This document shows, one piece after another, positions 35,012 through 47,329 of a stretch of DNA of 64,000 nucleotides (its first letter is position 1; every line of letters begins with the position of its first letter). Below the pieces are notes generated by a model. The model saw nothing but the letters and a program-made list of their open reading frames with translations, did not search any database and was not told the DNA's origin. This stretch comes from Vitis vinifera. Taxonomy: Eukaryota > Streptophyta > Magnoliopsida > Vitales > Vitaceae. The stretch is from the NCBI RefSeq assembly GCF_030704535.1, contig NC_081819.1, forward strand, positions 18,696,001 to 18,760,000, read 5' to 3'. Position numbers and translations under genes: made by a program.

Positions 35012-35352
35012 CCCACCAAAACCAAATGAATTACATCACTACAGCTCCACTCATTCCCATTTTCCTTGGTAATTTGAAGGAGGGCATCTGGTAATTGCAA
35101 CCGTTGATTGATATTACTAAAAACATAACTTTTCATGGTTTGCATCTTGCCATGTGGGTCAATTTATAATCTAAAGGCAGAGAAATAATCTACAATCAGC
35201 CCTTCAGCTATCTTTGCCACTAAAATTACTTTTTTAGCGGCATCTCATTAAAAGGTGAAAAAAAAGGTATGTTTGTATGACTTTCATAGATTGATTCACG
35301 ATGCGGGAAATGAAATATGCAAAATAAATACAAATTCCTACGTGAAATAAGG

Positions 35353-35600
35353 TATTTGAGTAACCACGATGAAGATGATAACCAAGCATTCGTGTTCGAC
35401 AACTATACAAATCATCCATGCAAAAAAAAAAAAAACTTGAAAACGGTTGTGTTAACATGAACATGACCTTATTCCAAATCCTAAAGAATATTTTTCAGTT
35501 ACACATTAAACCAATGGGAACACGACACAAAAAATTATTTAGCTATATATAAAGAGAGGTTCTAGAACTAGGCAAAAAAACACAATGCACCAACAATTGG
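35353..35600. repeat. About 250-bp duplicated module, copy 1 (partner 52230-52470)
   Basis: This block and 52230-52470 share TTGAGTAACCA(C/T)GATGAAGATG, AACCAATGGGAACA and TATATATAA(A/G)G followed by GGTTCTAGAAC and GCACCAACA. A CAAT-like and a TATA-like element lie in promoter-like spacing on the plus strand, but no plus-strand gene follows at 52470. It may be a promoter fragment or a small mobile unit. Confidence 0.8.
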
Positions 35601-36148
35601 AGTTATCCGTGGGAATCGACAAAACTTCGAGTTCCTGTTATAAATAAAATAATAATAATAATAATAATAATAAACAATCTAAGCTTTGGTGATGCTAGAG
35701 AAGAATATTTGCAATAGCTACCCTCTCTTCTTAAATTGAATCTCATTTCCCAAATCCAAATGAACCAAATCCCTAACCAATAATACATTATTCTCTTAAT
35801 CCACCCTCATACCTTAAACCCTAACCCTCCATTGTGGCTCATATATGTCTTCAATCCAGAAACTCTAATTCTGCATCTAGGAATCTTCAACGATTCTGAA
35901 AACCCTATTTTTATCGGTAAAGAAAGCCATGGATGAAACTCCTTAAGCTCAAGTTGCGTGCGGACAAGATACTCTGAATATGCTCAACTTCATTACAAAG
36001 TTTGTCTTCAATCAAGGCAAATGCCTCTAATTCTGGTAGGTCTTACGCGATTGCGCTTTTAACAAACAATAAATTCAAAAAACTCAACAGGGGGTTTTGA
36101 TTCATACTTCAACAGTAAGAAAGAAGAGATTGATTACATCATGAATTG
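35601..36148. other. Intergenic leader-like sequence with (AAT)n
   Basis: A run of AAT/ATA triplets lies at 35650-35673. The CCCTAAACCCTAACCC-type words near 35815-35830 resemble telomere-like leader motifs common in plant 5' leaders. No coding exon was identified before the ARF fragment. Confidence 0.5.
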
Positions 36149-36408
36149 TCAAATTCGTCCCTTGTGGCTGCACTACTTCTAGAATATGCAAGGTCTTATA
36201 TATTTTCGTCGTGGAAAACAATGATAGGGATCTAGTCGTTGAGAAATAAGTGACAAGCTTGGTCTCCAGTCTCTTCGCCAACACCATTGGTACATCCAGA
36301 GCACATGTGCAACCTTAGGAGAAGGTCTTTATGAGGGATTTAATGTTGAGACGATGGAATATAAGAATATTAGTTTCACTGTTTGGGATGTTGGTGGTCA
36401 GGATAAGG
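36149..36408 (+). pseudogene. Scrambled ADP-ribosylation factor (ARF) GTPase pseudogene
   Basis: Three ARF1-type segments are joined in a non-native order. The first (36153-36243, with a stop in HYF*N and a frame slip) corresponds to IRPLWRHYFQ...FVV..NDRD.VVE, the region after switch II. The second (36252-36330) reads [18 protein letters not shown] and [11 protein letters not shown], near the protein C-terminus. The third (36331-36408) reads [17 protein letters not shown] and VGGQDK, the switch I-II exon that should come first. GTATTT follows as in a native intron after GGQDK. The P-loop exon is not found. ARF proteins are Golgi vesicle-coat GTPases, and this copy cannot fold as one. Confidence 0.85.
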
Positions 36409-36549
36409 TATTTATTTCCTTTCCTTTGTTTCTTTTTCCTTATTTAAATCGTCATATGCCTATTGGTTACTTATCTTGAGGACCACATATGTGATATTCC
36501 AACATCATTTTGTTTCCATGATTCATGGATTCTAGCTTTAACATAGATA
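36409..36549. other. Intron-like tail of the ARF fragment and copia-3 target site
   Basis: The donor GTATTTATTT is followed by a T-rich intron-like sequence that is cut by the copia-3 insertion. The AGATA target duplication copy lies at 36545-36549. Confidence 0.6.
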
Positions 36550-36754
36550 TGTTGGAATTTTTATGTGTGGACTTACATAATCAATTTGATAATATCATAA
36601 ATCAGTGTTAACTTAATTTTTGCATTGTGGTCCATAATGGGACTGGACACATATTGTTGCTTGATTTTTTATGGGCTCACCCTAATTCACTTGACTAGCC
36701 CATTAAGTCAAGTGGTCCAAATAAAGTGTGTAATGTGTAATATATATATGAATT

Positions 36755-36823
<69 letters not shown>

Positions 36824-37084
36824 TTGGAGAGTTTCCTCTTTTCTTCTCTTGGAGAGCACTGCACGCACACACACTTGCACTTTGGACTGAATTCTTGGGA
36901 AGCAAGGGAAGAGCTCATTGATCCCTAATTCTCGCACCATCACGCACCTGGAGCAGCTTATTGGATATCAGAGGAGGAAGAAATGGCTTCCTATGACATA
37001 AACCAAGGTAACCAGTTGAATTTTTGCTATTAAATGCATGCTTAAATGTTAACATGTGATCCTATGTTATTTCAATTCTCTTCA
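36550..37084 (+). repeat. copia-3 5' LTR with (TA)n(TG)n
   Basis: It starts TGTTGGAATT and ends TTCTCTTCA. A TA run at 36755-36779 passes into about 18 TG units (36779-36816) and then GCGCGC. Confidence 0.95.
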
Positions 37085-37086
37085 AT

Positions 37087-37098
37087 TGGTATCAGAGC
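37087..37098 (+). other. Primer-binding site of copia-3
   Basis: TGGTATCAGAGC, two bases downstream of the 5' LTR. An untranslated leader of about 1.1 kb separates it from the gag reading frame. Confidence 0.95.
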
Positions 37099-38199
37099 TA
37101 GCACAGATGACACTTGAGCTGCAATTTTGGTTTAAAATTTGGTTTCTCGTTTTCTTATTATGGAAGCCATTTTTTGGGGGTTTTTTTTTTGTTTGGTGTT
37201 AATTCTTGGTTTTCAAGCCCAATTGAGGTTGGAGACTTGTAGAGAATATTGTTTGGAGCAAAACCCATCGATTTTTGTGATTTTTGGAGCTCATTTGATG
37301 ATATTTCGAAAATTAGGGCTTGTTTGGTTCTTGCTATTATGCGTTTTTTGTGCATTTTTTTTGGGTTTGGATTGAAGGATTGATGTTTGAGGATGGAAAT
37401 CTAAGTGTTTTTTTCGAAAAAAATGCGCAAAATTTTGGGCGGAATTTTTTTTTTTCTTCTCCATAACCAAGCCGTGTTCAGCTGGAGGAGAAGATGAACA
37501 GGGCCTTGCTGACGTCATTAAAAAAAAAAAAAAAATTTTGTTTTTTTGTTTTTTTGTTTTGTTTGCCTTGGTATTCTTGGATTGATTATGCATATGTTAG
37601 AATTATTATGCATTTGTTAAAATTGACTTTATTGGGACAATTATTATAATTATTGTTTTTTTTTATGGTATAATTTTTATTTTATAACAATAATGTTGTC
37701 CAAGGTCAATTTTGTTAACTATTTAAATTTATTGTGGCAATAAATAACACTTGTGTGATTGCCTATCGCAATTCCAAGTGTGTCAAGTTGCGCAAATTAA
37801 ATATTTCAGTTTATCATGACAATAGTGAACATATATGTGGTTGGCTATCGTGACCCTATATGTGTCAAATTGTCTTTGCTGAGATAATTTAACTCCCACA
37901 TTTAGTTGCTTTATTATTGTGATTACTAAGATCCATACGGGTATTGTAATTATCCTATCGATGATAATAATACTTGGTAGGATGCTTAGATTGGTGAAGG
38001 AAATTAATTGTATATTATGAACCGTACTAATTTTCTTTGCCCTTTCGGTAATAAAATTAGTACATCTTGATTGTAATATTTAATTAGTTGTCCTTACCGC
38101 CGTGGAATTTTCAAAATTCCAAGCTATTGCTAAATTGAGAAATTATGGAAACTAGCAAATGCATGATATTGTAATAACATGCATATTGTTGAATTTTGC

Positions 38200-41100
38200 T
38201 ATTTTCCAACTACCAGCAATCTTGGTATTTCTCTACAATTGTCTGCCATCAAACCTCTTACTGGAAATAATTTTGAAGACTGGTTTGAGTCTTTCAACGT
38301 GCACATGACTCTGTAAAATCTGAACTTGGCTTTGAATGTTGATGAGCCAAGTAAGCCCACTGATGTGAGCTCTGCAGATGAAAGATTATTTTATGAAAGA
38401 TGGGAGCACTCCAACAGGAGTTGTTTGATGGTGATGAAATATACTATGGATAAATCTATCAAAGAATGCGTGCCAAAGACGGAAAGGGCCAAAAACATAT
38501 TGGAATATGTGAAGGCCAATTATACCAAGATTGATAAGGCAGAAATGGCAACTCATTTGAAGCTTCTCACAACTACTGTATATGATAGAGTCAGTGGGGT
38601 TAGAGATCATATCATCAAGCTAAAGCACTACTTCAACAAGGCAAATGAGATGAAAGTGGAGTTGGGTGAAAATTTTCTGAAATGGTTGATACTTGAGTCT
38701 CTTCCTGTTTCCTTTGATGCAGTGAAGTTGACTTACAATGCCTTGAAGGAAGAATGGACTCTAGAGGAGTTGATGTCCATTGTAGTGTAACATGAAGTCT
38801 CACTGAAGAAAAATGAGACTCACTCCCTTACTCTTGTAACTGATAAAGTCAATAATATGAAGAAAAAACCTCCACACAAGAATTTTGGAGGCTTTAAGCA
38901 GTTCAAGAAGAAAGGGAATTCAAATCAAGGTACCTCCAATGCATCTGCTTCTTCTAATGCTGCAAAGAGTGAGAAATTCAAGGGGAAGTGCAACTTTTGC
39001 CACAATATTGGCCACAAGCAAGCTGATTGCTTCAAATTTAAAAATTGGCTAGAGAAGAAAAAGAAAGGTGAAATTATGGTTGTGGTTAATTTGAATGCAA
39101 ACATGATTGAGACAAATATTGTTGATGTTCATGCCAATTCTTGGTGGTTAGATACTGGTGCCACTATTCATGTCACTAATTCTTTACAGGAGATGACAAA
39201 CAAAAGGAGGCCGTCAAAGCATGAAGAATGTGTGTATATGGGTGACGGAAGCAAAGTGAAAGTGGAATTTTTTTGGCATGATAAAGCTAAAGTTGATCAT
39301 AGAAAGTTTTTTGTTGTTACATAATGTGGCTTTCATACCCTCACTTCGAAGGAATCTGATTTCTGTATCTTCTTTGGATAGACATGGTTATTCTTTTCAC
39401 TTTAGAGGTGGAAAAGTGGATAGTTTTTGCAACTCAGTCTTAATTGGCAATGGTGTTTTGTTTGGAAATCTTTATAGTCTCAGTTTGCATCATGGTTCAT
39501 TATGTGATTCATCTTCTGTTAATTCTGTTGTTGGTTGCAAGCGTGCTAGAATGAATTTGAGTTCTTCCATGTTGTGGCACAAACGCCTAGGTCATATTTC
39601 TAGGCAAAGATTAGAGATATTGGTTAAAGATGGTGTGCTTTCTAATATTGATTTCTTAGACTTCGAAACTTGTGTTGTTTGCTTAAAGGGGAAGATGACA
39701 ACAAAGACCAGAAATGAGAAGATTGATAGGTGTGGAAATATTTTAGACTTGATCCACACATATATATGTGGTCCTTTGACACCAATTGCTTTAGGGGGTT
39801 ATAAATATTTCATCACTTTTATTGATGATTTCTCTAGATTTGGTTATGTTGAACTAATCCATGAGAAATCTGACTCCCTGAATGTGTTTAAAGCCTTTAA
39901 GGCTAAGGTGGAGTTGCAATTGGGAAAGCCTATTAAAGCTGTGAAGTCTGATAGAGGTGGTGAGTATTATGGGAGATATGATGAGACTGGACGAAATCCT
40001 GGACCATTTGCTAAGTTTCTGTTGGAATGCAGCATTGATGCGAGATATACAATGCCAGACACTCCTCAACAGAATGGGGTTGCAGAAAAGAGGAATCGCA
40101 CATTGTTAGATATGGTGAGGTGCATGTTGTCTAATTCCTCTTTACCAGAATTTTTGTGGGGTGAAGCCTTAAGGACTGTGGCATATATTTTGAATCAAGT
40201 GCCCAGTAAGTCTATGCCTAAGACACCTTATGAGCTATGGTCAGGAAAGAAACCCAACCTTCACCATTTCCATGTTTGGGGATGTAAGACTGAGGTTAGG
40301 CCCTATAACCCACAGTTAAAGAAACTTGATCCTAAAACCATTAGTGGTTTCTTTGTTGGCTATTGCATTGGATCAAGGGGTTCCAGATTTTATTGTTCAT
40401 CTCATACCACCAGGATCATTGAGTCAGACAGGGCTGTATATTTTGAGGATGAAGTTAATGCTGATCCAAATTTTATGCCTCGTGAGATACATTTTGGAGA
40501 AGAGCATGTTGTGATTCCTTTTCCTACATCTCATGTTCCAAATGTGGATATTCCTATTGTCCAACAGCCAGCCACTAATCAAGGAGAGCATGGTGATCAA
40601 GTGGAATCTGGCCTTCTTGTAGATGATACTGTTGTTAATGAGATTCCTTTGAGAAGATCACAGAGGGTTCGTAGGCCGGCTATTTCAGATGATTATATGG
40701 TTTATTTGCAGGAGCATGAGTATGATGGTTATGATGCTTTTGATCCAGTCACTTACCAAGAAGCAATTCATTGTCCTCAATTCACTTCTTGGAAAGAAGC
40801 CATGGATGATGAAATGAATTTTATGTATATGAATGGTGTTTGAGACTTGGTTGAATTGCCACATGGTTGTAAACCAGTTGGGTGTAAGTGGGTCTTTAAG
40901 ACCAAACATGATTCTAGAGGGAAAATAGAGAGATATAAAGTTAGACTTGTGGTTAAAGGTTATAGTCAAAGATAAGGAATTGATTTCAAAGAAACCTTCT
41001 CACCTGTGTCAACCAAGGACTCTTTTAGAGTGATTATGGCCATAGTAGCTCATTTTGATTTGGAGCTACATCAGATGGATGTCAAGACAGCTTTCTTGAA

Positions 41101-42310
41101 TGGTGATTTGGATGAGGAGGTGTATATGGAGCAACCTACTGGTTTTGCAAAAGTTGGAAAGGAAGATTTAGTTTGCAAGCTCAATAATTCCATTTATGGT
41201 CATAAACAGGCTTCGAGGCAGTGGTATCTGAAGTTTGATAGGATTATCACCCAAAAAGGCTTTAAAGAGAATACAGTTGATAGATGCATATATTTGAGGG
41301 TCAGTGGGAGTAGTTACATATTTCTTGTTTTATATGTTGATGATATACTACTCGCATCAAATGATTCTGACTTGTTGATTGAGACAAAGCACATGTTGTC
41401 AACCCATTTTGACATGAAGGATCTTGGTGAGGCTTCTTATGTTTTGGGCATAAAGATTCTTCGTGATAGGGCTAATGGAGTGCTTAAATTGTCTCAAAGA
41501 GCCTATATTGAAAAGATATTGAAGAGGTTCAACATGCACAACTGTAAATCTACTAAAGCGCCAATTGTGAAGGGTGATAAGTTTTCAAAGGCTCAGTGTC
41601 CTCAAAATGATGATGAGAGAGAGGAAATGAGGACCATTCCTTATTCATCTATGGTTGGCAGCCTTATGTATGCTCAAGTATGTACACGCCTTGATATTGC
41701 TTTTGTTGTGGGCATGTTGGGAAGGTACTTGAGCAATCCTGGGAGTCAACATTGGAAAGCAGCTAAGAAGGTCCTTAGGTATTTGCAAGGAACTAAGGAC
41801 TTAATGTTGACATATCAGTGCACCAGCTTACTTGATGTAGTTAGGTTTTGTGATGCTGATTTTGCTGGCTGCATAGATGATAAGAAATCCACTACGGGCT
41901 ATATTTTTATGCTGGCAAGAGGAGCTGTATCTTGGAAAAGTGTCAAGCAGACACTTACAACATCCTCAACTATGGAGGCAGAGTATGTGGCATGTTATGA
42001 GGCTTGTTGTCATGCTATGTGGATGCGGAATTTTATTTCAACTTTGGGAGTTGTTGACTTAATTTCTAGACCGCTGAAATTATTTTGTGATAATTTCGCA
42101 GCTGTTGCTTTCTCAAAGAACACTAAGAGTATTTCTCGCTCCAAACATATTGATGTAAAGTTCTATTTTGTTAAGGAAAAAGTGGCAGAGTCTCTTATTG
42201 ATATTGAACACATGTCCACAAAAAGTATGTTGGCAGATCCATTAACAAAAGGCTTACCCATAATTGCATTTCAGGAACATGTATCTCAAATGGGGTTGTT
42301 GGAAGCCTAG
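38200..42310 (+). pseudogene. copia-3 gag-pol polyprotein, broken
   Basis: The order is gag (SAIKPLTGNNFEDWFESF at the front), a zinc knuckle CNFCHNIGHKQADC, protease DTGA (WWLDTGATIH), integrase (LWHKRLGH...CVVC, then D in [21 protein letters not shown]), reverse transcriptase with YVDD near 41337 and RNase H ending at 42310. Breaks: TAA at 38314-38316, TAA at 38788-38790, one extra T in the seven-T run at 39268-39274, TGA at 40841-40843 where Trp is expected, and TAA at 40973-40975. The long open stretches between the breaks suggest fairly recent death. The gag ATG is not obvious near 38200, and a leader intron is possible. Confidence 0.93.
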
Positions 42311-42521
42311 GTTGTATTAAGTTAGTGGGAGCCATTTTTTGGTATTGTAATACTATGTTTTTGTTGGAAGGATTGTTATTATTGTACATTTCTCTATGAA
42401 TCAAGCAATGAAACATATATGATTGCTTTTGATTATTTGTTTTTGATGAGATTCTATGGGACATTAATTTATGATTATGTATATGTTGTGATGTTTGATT
42501 ATGTAGTCCAAGTGGGAGAAT

Positions 42522-43080
<559 letters not shown>

Positions 43081-43085
43081 AGATA

Positions 43086-43619
43086 ACCATAGCAAAAAAT
43101 TGGATTTGGCAAGTATTTATTGAGGTAATTTTGAAATCTTACGAAAACATGGACAACAATATGGAGAAACTTTAAGTTTGAATTTAGCACTTGTTGAACA
43201 TTATAAGAAGAATTCTTTTTGTTATAGAATTTTTTAGAACAATTTAGGAATCATTGATTCACATGGGACAATAGTGGTTTTTTTGTTTACTTGATGGCAG
43301 AATTATTAAGAATTTCGAAGATTACCAAAAGTTTATTGTGATTTAGATGGAATTGGATTGTCAATGTGTTTTTTATTTATCAATATGCATTTTGGAACAT
43401 ACATTATTTTTTTGTGTATATCCTCGTATGGAAGAGACAGGGAGCTGTCTTGGTAGTTAAGTTGGGGAATTCAGTTCTTAGCAGATGCACCTTATTGCTT
43501 TCTTTCATCTTTACCTTCATATTTTAACTAGTCATTTTTATTGAAAAATCAGTTGGTGGCTTTAAAGTATTTACTCTTGTTTTTTTACATTGTTGATTGA
43601 TATTTTTGTCATGCATGTA
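43086..43619. other. Unassigned sequence right of copia-3
   Basis: No complete gene. It continues the interrupted ARF-side flank. Short plus-strand pieces look coding-like (for example ETLSLNLALVEHYKKN near 43160-43220) but every frame is broken and I do not recognise a family. Confidence 0.4.
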
Positions 43620-44431
43620 GAAGAAAATTGATAAGATCCCCGTACCTCTCGGGGCGGGGCGGGGTCGGGTGCTGGCCCATGCCGCCGGGACCATCAGTAG
43701 CATCTTCCAATTCTGGAACAACTTCAGAATCTCGACGGCCTCCGTCAACACATCGGAGTACTTGATGTTGGTACAGTGGTTGTCGTCGTCCCGAACCACG
43801 CGGCTCGGGTGCAAGATCGCCAGCATGAGGACGGTGCCGGTGGACATGAAGCACATGAACCCAATGTAAGTATCATCATTCACGGACGCAACCTCGCTCC
43901 GATTGTAGTTCAGAATGAAGGGGATGAGCCCGCCGATGAGGCCCCCCATATTGAAGATGCTCTAGAAAAGCGATATGTATGAACCCTTCCTCCCCGGTGG
44001 GGGGTACGACGTCATGATAGCTCCCTGCCCCACCCAGAGCAGTCCTGCTCCGATTCCGAGGATGACGCTAGCGACAATGGCGAAGCCCTGGTGCTGATAG
44101 TGGTTGTAGTAAATGAAAGAGCCGACGCAGAGGACGTAGGTTGAGCAACTGACTCTTCATCTTCCCCAAACCTCATTTCTCTTCTTACCCACTAGATTAG
44201 ATCAAGTTAGAATCAGATTCAAACCCAGAGTCTCTATGTATGTTGGTAATTATAATTTCGGGGCGGGGTGGGGTGGGTAACTACAAACCCATACCCTCCC
44301 CGTACCCGATTTGGGTTTCACAAAACTATCCCATACCTGTCCCATACCCAATTAATTTATTCCATACCCGTCCCAATAGGGGCGGGGCGGGGCGGATGAC
44401 CTGATTGACCCGTGAAATTGACATTCCTATG
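43620..44431. mobile_element. GC-rich repeat-bounded element with captured gene fragment
   Basis: GGGGCGGGGCGGG-type runs occur at 43651-43664, 44259-44274 and 44380-44395, bracketing an UNC93-like coding fragment. The right end reads GAAATTGACATTCCTATGTAG and abuts a CYP76 tail. The reverse complement of this end (TAGGAATG.CAA) resembles the start of the insert at 29157. I infer a hAT-like non-autonomous element that acquired host sequence. Its left end and target duplication are not resolved. Confidence 0.6.
43672..44148 (-). pseudogene. UNC93-like transporter fragment, captured
   Basis: The minus strand reads about 158 codons in one frame: YVLCVGSFIYYNHYQ, then ILGIGAGLLWVGQGA, TSYPPPGRKGSYISLF, a TAG stop in place of Trp, and MGGLIGGLIPFILNYNRSE through CTNIKYSDVLTEAVEIL to KMLLMVPAAWAS. 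This is the middle of the plant UNC93-like (DUF895) membrane protein family, with parts of several hydrophobic helices. Neither the N- nor the C-terminus is present. The near-intact frame and high GC set it apart from the decayed surroundings, so acquisition is probably recent. Confidence 0.88.
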
Positions 44432-44649
44432 TAGGGCTTTCTATAATGTAAGTCCAAACTTCTCACTCATGTCCATATCTTCTGGTTTCATACCATCTAA
44501 ATAAGATCAAAGATTTTAGTGGTTGGATTTAATTACTACTAAATTGGTTTTTACAATAGTGGCTTATTAGTTTAATAAAATTTAGGCTTGACAAAAGATG
44601 AGTCTTACACATCAAACAGGCGGTATGCAATTCAAAAGGTGATATGTGG

Positions 44650-45312
44650 TGAAATTTGGAAGGTTACAAAATTAAGTCTTGCAAAATGAAATCAAATCAA
44701 ATAATTAGAGTCAAAAGAGAATTAAAAATAAATGTTTTCTTATTGAAATTTTTCGTACACACAGAAAACAAATCTTCTAATTGATGTCAAAAGAGAATTA
44801 GAAATAAATATTCTTTTGTTGATAAATTTTCTAAATGAGATAGGCCAATTTCTAAATTAAGGAAACAAATTCTTTGAATTAAGCAATCAAATCTTGTGGG
44901 GATTCCAAATTCAATTTCCTAACTTCACCTATAAATAATGGTGACTTCTTTCAATGAGAAGGATTGGACAAAAAGGTTCACATAGGAAAAAAAAAAGCTT
45001 CACAAGACATCCCTACAAGTTTGAGAAATCATGGAAGTACTACATGCGCATTCTTCGTCATTTAACAAATTTATTTAGGAACAAGTCACTCCATGCCCTC
45101 GATTGATTTTCAACTTCAAGAAAAAACTTTCACTGTAGTCCTTTGAATTGTAATCAAAGTGACTAAATTAAAGAAAAACTGTTATTTTATAAAAAAATAT
45201 TACCACAAATATTATACCATGCAATTATTATAATACAATTTTTTTGTTCATGTATTTTTCCTATAGTTTTTCTTATTTTGTAAAACTTCCTAAATTTTGT
45301 GCATTAAAATAT
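44650..45312 (+). repeat. Gypsy-type left LTR, part matching the right LTR
   Basis: This section aligns with 49700-50350 with frequent substitutions and small indels, ending TTTTGTGCA. The part left of it has no counterpart in the right LTR, so one terminus is rearranged. Confidence 0.7.
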
Positions 45313-45889
45313 TTGTCAAGCCTGGTGAGACATCTATGTCTCTCATCTCTTTTGCTAAAACAAATATTTGATCAGTACTAAGATGATGGCAACCAAAAAG
45401 ATTCAAGTTGCATATGTCCACAAGGATTGACACACAACACCTCTACGAGCCTCATAACTCATAGCAAAGTAGAAACAACCATTGCATGTTCAATAAAGCA
45501 AGCAAATGAACACACTCATTTATTAAAATTACCAATGGGAACACACAACAATTAGTAACCACTCATCACCTTCGCCTATTTAGAGGCAAAGGGCCAAAGT
45601 CCTCGTAGTAGGGAAAAATGTCTTCAACACTAAGGGACTTTGGAGATAAGTTTCCCTACTATGTTGTTGGTGTCAATTTCAACATCGACTCACATTCTGA
45701 ATCACCGATTGAGAAGTTAAAGGAGGATAACTCCTCAAAATATTCTAACTCCTTCATTTCTTTCTTCTCGATGATTATGCCGGTAATGAAAAAAAAAACA
45801 AAAAAAACATTAAATTCATAGAAGAATAATTAGTTGAGATGACTCAAGTGTTAGGAACCCCAAATTACTCCATTCTCATGCCTCGGATT

Positions 45890-47110
45890 GGGTAAAGTGC
45901 ATGCAAATCTATCCTAGGCTCTCTAAATCTATCGCAACAGATAAACAGATATTAAAAAACAATAAGAATACCATAGAAAACATAGATCTAGAGACTAAAG
46001 CCACATACCTTTGATTTGAATGTTCCCGGATCAATTCCAATTGATGTAAATAACCCTAAAGTCATAATAGATCTCGTAAACACCATGATCTTTTGCCCGA
46101 TGACTCTTCCTTATGTCTAAGCACTGAAATGGTGGAGATCTCAAGGGTAAAGGCTAGGGTTCTCTCTGAGAATGACAAGACATTGAAACTCTAACCTTAA
46201 AGGGGTATTTATAAGCTTCCTACTAGGCTTAAGTGACTTAAGCCCACTATGGGCTTAGGTCACTTAATTTAGCCCAAAAAGGTTGCTAATTGATTAATTA
46301 ACCATATAAGGCCCTAATTAATCAATTAGCCTAGTCCAAAGATGACACTCACTTATCCCTATGCAACCTTACATAATTACTAAAATGCTCTTATGCACAA
46401 AAGTGAACTAATAAAACATTCAACCCTCATAAACCGTGTCATCAAGGAATATGAGCTCAAAACGGAGACCACTAGGACTCATAGGAGTATTGGCTCCTCA
46501 TAATCAAATTTTAGAATTGACTCAACATCCCACTATAGAAAGTCAATTACACTCCAGTACCCTATGTAAATTACAACGAGACACCAAGTGCTCAGGTCCG
46601 TGACCTGGTGTCCATAATCTAACAAGGTAGTACTATCACCTATCAAGATTACCTCTTAAGGTTGAGAGTCCATGCAGTTTAATAACTTGGTGAATCATAA
46701 CAATTGATAGTCTTATGTCATGATTTACCATAGGTCCTGTCCAATATGCATGACATAAACTAATATACTCACCATAGGAAGCTCATCCTTACAGCCAAGA
46801 CAAGTCATCCCTTTAATTAGGAGGTGGTGCACTATAGTCTCAACTGGATTGCCCCAATCCATGAACCAACTATGGACAACTTATCTACTAATAGAGAACT
46901 CATGACTTGTATTTTTTTATGCAACTCCTAATGCACCCAAGTCATGTACAATGTAAGAGACATGGGCTAAATACTCAAATCAATGTCAATATACCAAGGG
47001 AATAGCAATCTAACTTTGTTACATCATGTCTTGCTTTTTGGGGCTCAATCCGAACATCATGTCACTGCCAAACTCACAAGACCATGAATGAGAAATATCT
47101 ACAAATAGTC
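45890..47110. repeat. Dispersed repeat, copy 2 (partner 31540-32400), nested in the gypsy-type element
   Basis: It shares ATGGTGGAG, TAGGCTTAAGTGACTTAAGCCCA, GGTCACTTAATTTAGCC and AAGGAATATGAGCT with copy 1. It interrupts the region between the leader and the gag remnant. It is non-coding. Confidence 0.65.
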
Positions 47111-47329
47111 TCCCTTATGAACAAAGTTAAAGTATATTTAGGAGCAAAATAGAGTTGATTTGAGTAAAAGACTCACTCACCCTCTAAATGCATCTTAAGG
47201 TGATGCACCACATGCATCTAATTCAATACAAGTTGGGAGGCAAACCATAAAATCTACCTTAATGGTGTCACTATCTATGTAATAACTTTAAAACATGTCA
47301 ACTAATACTCTCAAAGCGTGGTATGATGG

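Larger units (their letters stand above)
29110..35250 (-). pseudogene. CYP76 pseudogene H, split by a MITE-like insert and a copia element
   Basis: Minus-strand order: exon-1 3' end at 35250-35012 (matches exon 1 of P450 D: GGCATCTGGTAATTGCAAC, GCCATGTGGGTCAATTTATA, with many breaks); copia element 35011-30340 at the splice donor; intron 30339 to about 29760 (similar to the P450 E intron: TGGTGGGGAAGTTACTAGGGATT); exon-2 tail 29760-29641 (EKFGFTLQKA-like); a 480-bp insert; and the last codons at about 29130-29115 (TTTTGATTGGAATAG). The central part of exon 2 is deleted, as in remnant C'. The gene is dead several times over. Confidence 0.82.
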
